From NCBI GenBank assembly GCA_963693305.1, contig OY855905.1:38040137-38104136 (forward strand): a stretch of 64,000 bases of DNA, written 5' to 3'. The notes beneath the pieces were generated by a model, which worked only from the letters and a program-made list of their open reading frames with translations, was not told the origin of the DNA and searched no databases. The DNA is from Meandrina meandrites. Taxonomy: Eukaryota > Cnidaria > Anthozoa > Scleractinia > Meandrinidae. Both the position numbers and the translations under genes were made by a program. Each line of letters opens with the position of its first letter. Within the stretch, counting starts at the first letter, position 1. This document shows, one piece after another, positions 59,285-64,000 of this stretch.

Positions 59285-60270
59285 TTATAATAATAATTTT
59301 ATTCAGCTTATAATGAAGTTTACAGTTTTGTTCGTATTCTTAGTAAAATAGAGATGAGGTGTTACAGGAATTCGTAGTTAGTTAAGTGTTGAGCTGGGGA
59401 GCTAAATGAACCGGCAGGTTCACAAGTTAGCTCCCCATACAGTTGATGTTATCGATAGTAAAAAAAGAAAACAGGTAATTAATAAGTTATAATAGAGAGA
59501 AAAACTTGCGAAAATCTACAAACTTAGTCTGGTGGAGAGTCAGTTTAGTTTTTGTTCTGACAGGAGGTAACGTTTTATTTTCTTGGGAAATGCTAATACA
59601 CTTAAGTCTTTAAAATAAGATGAAAGGTCTTTCCAAATATCAATTGCCATGAAAGTGACGGATTGCTTTCCTACATTAGTGTTTACTCTATGCTTATAAA
59701 AATCCTGTTTGGCTGTATATCTTGTGTTGTATCCATGCATATTTCTGGCATATTTAAATATATCGTCAAATACTCTAGGGAGAAGGCCAGCCATTATGCC
59801 ATAAATGTGCGAATTTCAATATTTCGAGACGATAAATGTTTTCTTCTGTCAGAACGTCTAGTAGATTTAACAAAGGTTTGGCACTTTCAGTTTCTTTGCC
59901 AAACGTTTTAGAGTAGAACATTAATCTTATTATATATGGTTTTGCTTAACTTGTATTTTTTTAATATGTGTCTTATATACACTTCCCCATGCTAAAATGC
60001 TATATGAGGATTATTTTTATTAGATTATAGTAAAGTTGTTTTAATTGCTGTATAGAGAGATAATGCCTTAATTTCGATATAATTCCGGTATTTCGAGATA
60101 TACGTGAACATATATATGCGATATGATATTTCCAAGTTAGAGATTCGTCAATCATGACTCCTAGATATTTTATACATTTTTTTCGTTCGAGCAAGTGGAA
60201 GGAACCATCACTGTTACCTATGTTGAGATTTATTTCCATATGTTCTACTTCAGCAAGATAGGACTTCAGT
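59285..60270 (-). mobile_element. LINE-type retrotransposon 3' fragment (reverse transcriptase C-terminus)
   Basis: Minus-strand peptides in order: KKCIKYLGVMIDESLTWKYH and ISRNTGIISKLRHYL (60239-60000), SILAWGSVYKTHI, LLNLLDVLTEENIYRLEIL, then GYNTRYTAKQDFYKHRVNTN and LSVLAFPKKIKRYLLSEQ to the stop at 59540. This is the end of a CR1/jockey-like reverse transcriptase ORF (family knowledge). At least two frameshifts lie between 59900 and 60010. Truncated at its 5' end about where the inverted repeat at 60253 starts. Confidence 0.78.
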
Positions 60271-61605
60271 AATAATTCCTGTGTAGTTCTTTACCAGGCC
60301 TTGATCGCGAAACGTCTTTGGTGAAGCGCCGAAAAGCGCCACGTTAGTATGCCACGTGATCCAAAACGGATTGAACACGGTGAAACCAAGCGGCCTAGGA
60401 GCTAAGTTAGCCGGTAAGATTCTTAATATATCGAAATAGGCTTCAAAGAGTCCTTATTTGGGATCGGAGCAAATATTCCCTGACTGTCATGACCTTCAAC
60501 TTTTATATCGAGTTGCTAAACAACAGCCATCTACCTTAGGGTGCGTTTCTTTGGGAGAATCCAAGATTGGATTTTTAATCTCAGATCACACAGATACTTC
60601 GCTTCCAAAGAAACGAAGAATCCGACAATGGATTATTTTGCCATGACAACCCGTAAACACTGTTCGCATCGAACATAAAATATCAGTAAGTATTTATTTT
60701 TCGTCGAAGGTATCCTCGCCGAAATCATTTCACCATACAAAATCCTTCACAAAATCACACAATGAAGCAGATCTTCTTTAGCTTGAAGCATAATGTGGCG
60801 AAAACGCATCTGAAACGAAGAATTTTGCGAAAACATGATCAACGCAAACTACACCCCTGACAATTCCAGAGAGGTACAGCTTCCGTAGGCACACAGCGAC
60901 TGTTCTAGAAAACATGCATTCAGTTTAAAAGGACACTTCACACTGATCAAGCTACCGTTACCGTTTATAATTAATCACTTTTGTATTTTAATCGAAATAG
61001 ACGCTTAAAAACTTACCGTATTGACAGTGTTTATAAATGGTGTGCCTGTATTTTCATAGTGAAGACCGACTGCTGAGCCAATGCACTTTTTTCGAATCCT
61101 TTCCCAAAGAAACGGACGGATCATGAATCCTAAAAATCCGGATTTAGATTTGAACTAATGAATCCACTTGGAGTGTGGATTCTTTAGATTCATAATCCAT
61201 TTTCGGATTTTAGTAAAGAAACGCAAAATCTGTTTTTGGATACAAGAATCCGGATTTGGATTCTCCCAAAGAACGCACCTTTACTAAATTTAACGGCTAC
61301 TTAAATTTCACGATCAAAAATAACAAAAGAGTGCAACTGAGAAAGCATCAGAACTTAAAACAAGATATTTGATCGTTGGTTATAGTCACTTCACAGGAAC
61401 AATGCATATGCTGTCTGCGTTCAGATCTATTTTAATCGACATCAATATCCGTTCATGTTTTTGAAAAACTGTCCAGAAATGTATTTGTAAAACATAATAA
61501 AAGACGTCCTTAAACCTTGGGAGGAAGTTAGGCTTTTTCGCTTACAATCCCAACAGCTCCAGTCTTCTCTCACCCTTAAACAATGCGACACTTCCCTTTA
61601 CTGCT

Positions 61606-61696
<91 letters not shown>

Positions 61697-62279
61697 TATT
61701 TATAACGCGCCAATATCCTAATGCGTTTTCGCCACATTATGCTTCAAGCTAAAGAAGATCTGCTTCATTGTGTGATTTTGTGAAGGATTTTGTATGGTGA
61801 AATGATTTCGGCGAGGATACCTTCGACGAAAAATAAATACTTATTGATATTTTATGTTCGATGCGAACAGTGTTTACGGGGTTGTCATGGCAAAATAATC
61901 CATTGTCGGATTCTTCGTTTCTTTGGAAGCGAAGTATCTGTGTGTTCTGAGATTAAAAATCCAATCTTGGATTCTCCCAAAGAAACGCACCCTAAGGTAG
62001 ATGGCTGTTGTTTAGCAACTCGATATAAAAGTTGAAGGTCATGACAGTCAGGGAATATTTGCTCCGATCCCAAATAAGGACTCTTTGAAGCCTATTTCGA
62101 TATATTAAGAATCTTACCGGCTAACTTAGCTCCTAGGCCGCTTGGTTTCACCGTGTTCAATCCGTTTTGGATCACGTGGCATACTAACGTGGCGCTTTTC
62201 GGCGCTTCACCAAAGACGTTTCGCGATCAAGGCCTGGTAAAGAACTACACAGGAATTATTACTGAAGTCCTCTCTTGCT
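60253..62279. repeat. Large inverted repeat: 557-bp arms around a 0.9-kb spacer
   Basis: Left arm 60253-60809 and right arm 61721-62279 are near-identical reverse complements (outer AGCAAGATAGGACTTCAG; inner ATGTGGCGAAAACGCAT). Each arm contains the same 62-codon frame (MGSEQIFPDCHDLQLLYRVA), without known domain. The spacer holds CTTTGGGA/TCCCAAAG-type motifs and an (AAT)n run. Foldback transposon or inverted duplication. Confidence 0.88.
61606..61692. repeat. (AAT)n microsatellite, about 29 units
   Basis: Perfect AAT run next to TATTTATAACGCGCC, inside the spacer of the inverted repeat. Confidence 0.95.
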
Positions 62280-62558
62280 TGTGAGCAAGTTGTCAACTCT
62301 CATGATTATTTTAGATTTCGATTTCAGAACTTGAGAGAACTTTAAAGCAACTTTCATGTCATGAATTACTTCTGACTACTTTTTAGTCAATATGCATTTT
62401 TCACGAACCTGTCCTCGTCCAGGAAAAGGAACCTTTTTGTGAATATCACAGCGTCCAGGTGTCTTCTTTCTTACAGCCGTCCCGTATTAGTTGGGGTGTC
62501 TGTGCCTGTGCGGGCCTGTGCCCTCGGTTCCAGTCCTTTGAGTCGGCATCATTCCAAC

Positions 62559-62573
62559 ATGGCGGATGTGTAG
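62559..62573 (+). promoter_or_regulatory. Short upstream ORF within a CAACATGGCGG motif
   Basis: ATGGCGGATGTGTAG encodes four residues ahead of the NADAR ORF. CAACATGGCGG also resembles a YY1-type initiator site, so it may be either a start-region regulatory motif or a translated upstream ORF. Confidence 0.3.
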
Positions 62574-62603
62574 TCCTTTGAATTGCACCACTTGGTGCAA
62601 TAA

Positions 62604-63287
62604 ATGGCTTTTATTTGTGCTCGTTTTCGTGCAGTTCCACATAAAAAGGTAACGATTACGGCTTTAACACTTCTGCCAGTAATGGCCTCTTCAAGTCATT
62701 CAAAACAAAGTGCGAAAGGCGCTGAAGGTATATTCTTTTTCTCTGGTTCTAAATTGCCCTATTGTCAATTTTCAAACTTTTACGAAGTTGATATCGAGAT
62801 GCCGGAAGGAGTGTTTCCGTCGGTGGAACATTATTTCCAAGGCATGAAATTCATTCCAGAGGATAGGGCACGGTTTTCGAAGGGTGGAGAATTTGACCAG
62901 AAGAAAGAAACTTCAGCTAGAAATGCCAGGGAAGAGATCGCGAAAGGAAAGCTCGCCAAGTCTGCCGGCTCGAAGTCTGGCTCAGCCAAGTACAATTTGA
63001 CTTTAGCTGCTGATGGTTTAGACCAAGAGGTGGCCAAACACAGGATGAAAAGAGCGTTGCAAATGAAATTTGAGCAAGAGCCTTATAAAAGCCTCCTTTT
63101 AGAAACTGGCGGTACACATCTGATCCATATTCCAAGTCGGGGTCAAACTGATTTTTGGACTGGAAAAAGGGACAAGAAAACAGGCGAAATTGTTGGAGAG
63201 AATACAATGGGAAATCTACTTATGGAAGTGAGAGATGCCATGCTGGGTGTTGACGGTCACAACGAAGTTGACGATGACGAACCCTAA
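62604..63287 (+). CDS. NADAR-domain protein (YbiA-like N-glycosidase family), intronless
   Basis: 227 residues from the first ATG. A second ATG at 62682 has a better context (G at -3, G at +4) and sits just before the domain, giving 201 residues; I consider it the likelier start. The NADAR fold covers about residues 42-214: GIFFFSG, CQFSNFYE, FPSVEHYFQGMKF, and the C-terminal GENTMGNLLMEVRD. Bacterial and plant relatives cleave N-glycosidic bonds in riboflavin intermediates, and several NADAR proteins remove ADP-ribose from modified bases (family knowledge); the substrate here is unknown. An acidic tail (DDDEP) ends the protein. No intron, unlike its neighbours, suggests retroposition or lateral origin, but that is inference. 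AATAAA at 63658. Confidence 0.88.
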   Translation: MAFICARFRAVPHKKVTITALTLLPVMASSSHSKQSAKGAEGIFFFSGSKLPYCQFSNFYEVDIEMPEGVFPSVEHYFQGMKFIPEDRARFSKGGEFDQKKETSARNAREEIAKGKLAKSAGSKSGSAKYNLTLAADGLDQEVAKHRMKRALQMKFEQEPYKSLLLETGGTHLIHIPSRGQTDFWTGKRDKKTGEIVGENTMGNLLMEVRDAMLGVDGHNEVDDDEP

Positions 63288-63338
63288 GGGAAGAAGATAG
63301 AAAGGAGTTGCAGTTCTGCGAGTGGGCTGGGGATGGAG

Positions 63339-63373
63339 TGGGGGTGGGGAGGGGGGGAGGGGGGGGAGGGAGG
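63339..63373. repeat. G-rich tract in the NADAR 3' region
   Basis: GGGGTGGGGAGGGGGGGAGG-type run just after the stop codon, capable of forming a G-quadruplex in the transcript. Confidence 0.85.
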
Positions 63374-63657
63374 GTACACAGTCTTTTAGCATCACCATTT
63401 AGAACTAAGTAGAATTCATTGTAATTCTAGTCTGGAACAACTTTATTTCTTTGGAAAACTGAAAAAGAAGATAGAAAACCCACTGTTAAGTAAAATAAGT
63501 GCACTTAGTTATTCACTCAGTCGATCCTCTTTGAGCCCTGCCCCTTTTGGTTTGCGGGGCTTAACTTTTTTAAAGGGCCTCTTTTCTAGGACTGCTTTTT
63601 GGGAGGGAAAGGAGGTTAATTTTTAGAGGATTTATATTTGGGTGACATTTTGTATGT

Positions 63658-63663
63658 AATAAA
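63658..63663 (+). terminator. Candidate poly(A) signal of the NADAR gene
   Basis: AATAAA, 371 bp after the stop codon and 51 bp before the MITE at 63715. Confidence 0.55.
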
Positions 63664-63714
63664 TTTCAAGCTGCAAAAATTATGTGAAAATGTTGTGATA
63701 AGTTGTCTATTAAA

Positions 63715-63949
63715 GAGGCCTTCCAAGGGGTAAAAGTGACAAGCGACATGACCCTGAATACTGACGACACAGCGACATTTTAACAGCGACAAGCGACATC
63801 ATTACGGCACTGAAACGCGACAGCGACGCAATGCGACAGCAACACAATGGCGGAAAAAACGACAGCGACATTTAGAGCTTTTGACTAGGCGACATCGGTT
63901 CTCAGAAACATGCGACATTGCGACATGGCTACCCCCCTTGGAAGGCCTC
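63715..63949. mobile_element. 235-bp MITE with 6-bp target duplication, GCGACA-rich
   Basis: Ends GAGGCCTTCCAAGGGG and CCCCTTGGAAGGCCTC are exact inverted repeats; ATTAAA flanks both sides (63709-63714 and 63950-63955). The interior is a degenerate array of GCGACA / CGACA units. Confidence 0.9.
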
Positions 63950-64000
63950 ATTAAAATCATAATAAGTCCTAGAATCAAACTATTGTGTCTAACACAAAAC

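Overview
This is animal nuclear DNA, most likely from an anthozoan cnidarian (stony coral or relative). Genes are split by many GT-AG introns. Introns and spacers are AT-rich and packed with miniature inverted-repeat elements, tRNA-derived SINEs, trinucleotide microsatellites and restriction-like-endonuclease (RLE) LINE fragments of kinds I associate with coral genomes. No prokaryotic gene organisation is present.

Layout. (1) 1-9792, plus strand: the 3' part of an aryl-hydrocarbon-receptor-like bHLH-PAS gene. Six exons are visible, covering PAS-A and a long C-terminal exon. The bHLH exons lie upstream of the window, and no PAS-B domain is seen. (2) 13980-27184, plus strand: a 14-exon histidine acid phosphatase gene (copy 1), with an extra duplicated promoter and first exon 2.5 kb upstream. 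(3) 29160-39320, minus strand: acid phosphatase copy 2, tail-to-tail with copy 1. (4) 39493-46640: a nested mobile-element block with RLE retrotransposon fragments in (AAT)n, a 1.15-kb near-perfect palindrome and several MITEs. (5) 47421-58064, minus strand: acid phosphatase copy 3, in tandem with copy 2. (6) 58065-62603: repeats, a LINE 3' fragment and a 2-kb inverted repeat. (7) 62604-63287, plus strand: an intronless NADAR-domain (YbiA-like) gene.

The three phosphatase genes share identical exon boundaries and all look intact. Each encodes a signal peptide, a catalytic domain with its R-H-G-D-R, Arg and His-Asp residues, and, instead of the membrane anchor of lysosomal acid phosphatase, a C-terminal cysteine-containing module on exons 13 and 14. 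They look like a young family of secreted phosphatase fusions. Because their introns still align, the paralogues act as empty-site controls for each other: at least five MITE insertions and their target duplications can be read directly from the window. A tandem-duplication breakpoint is visible near 47013.
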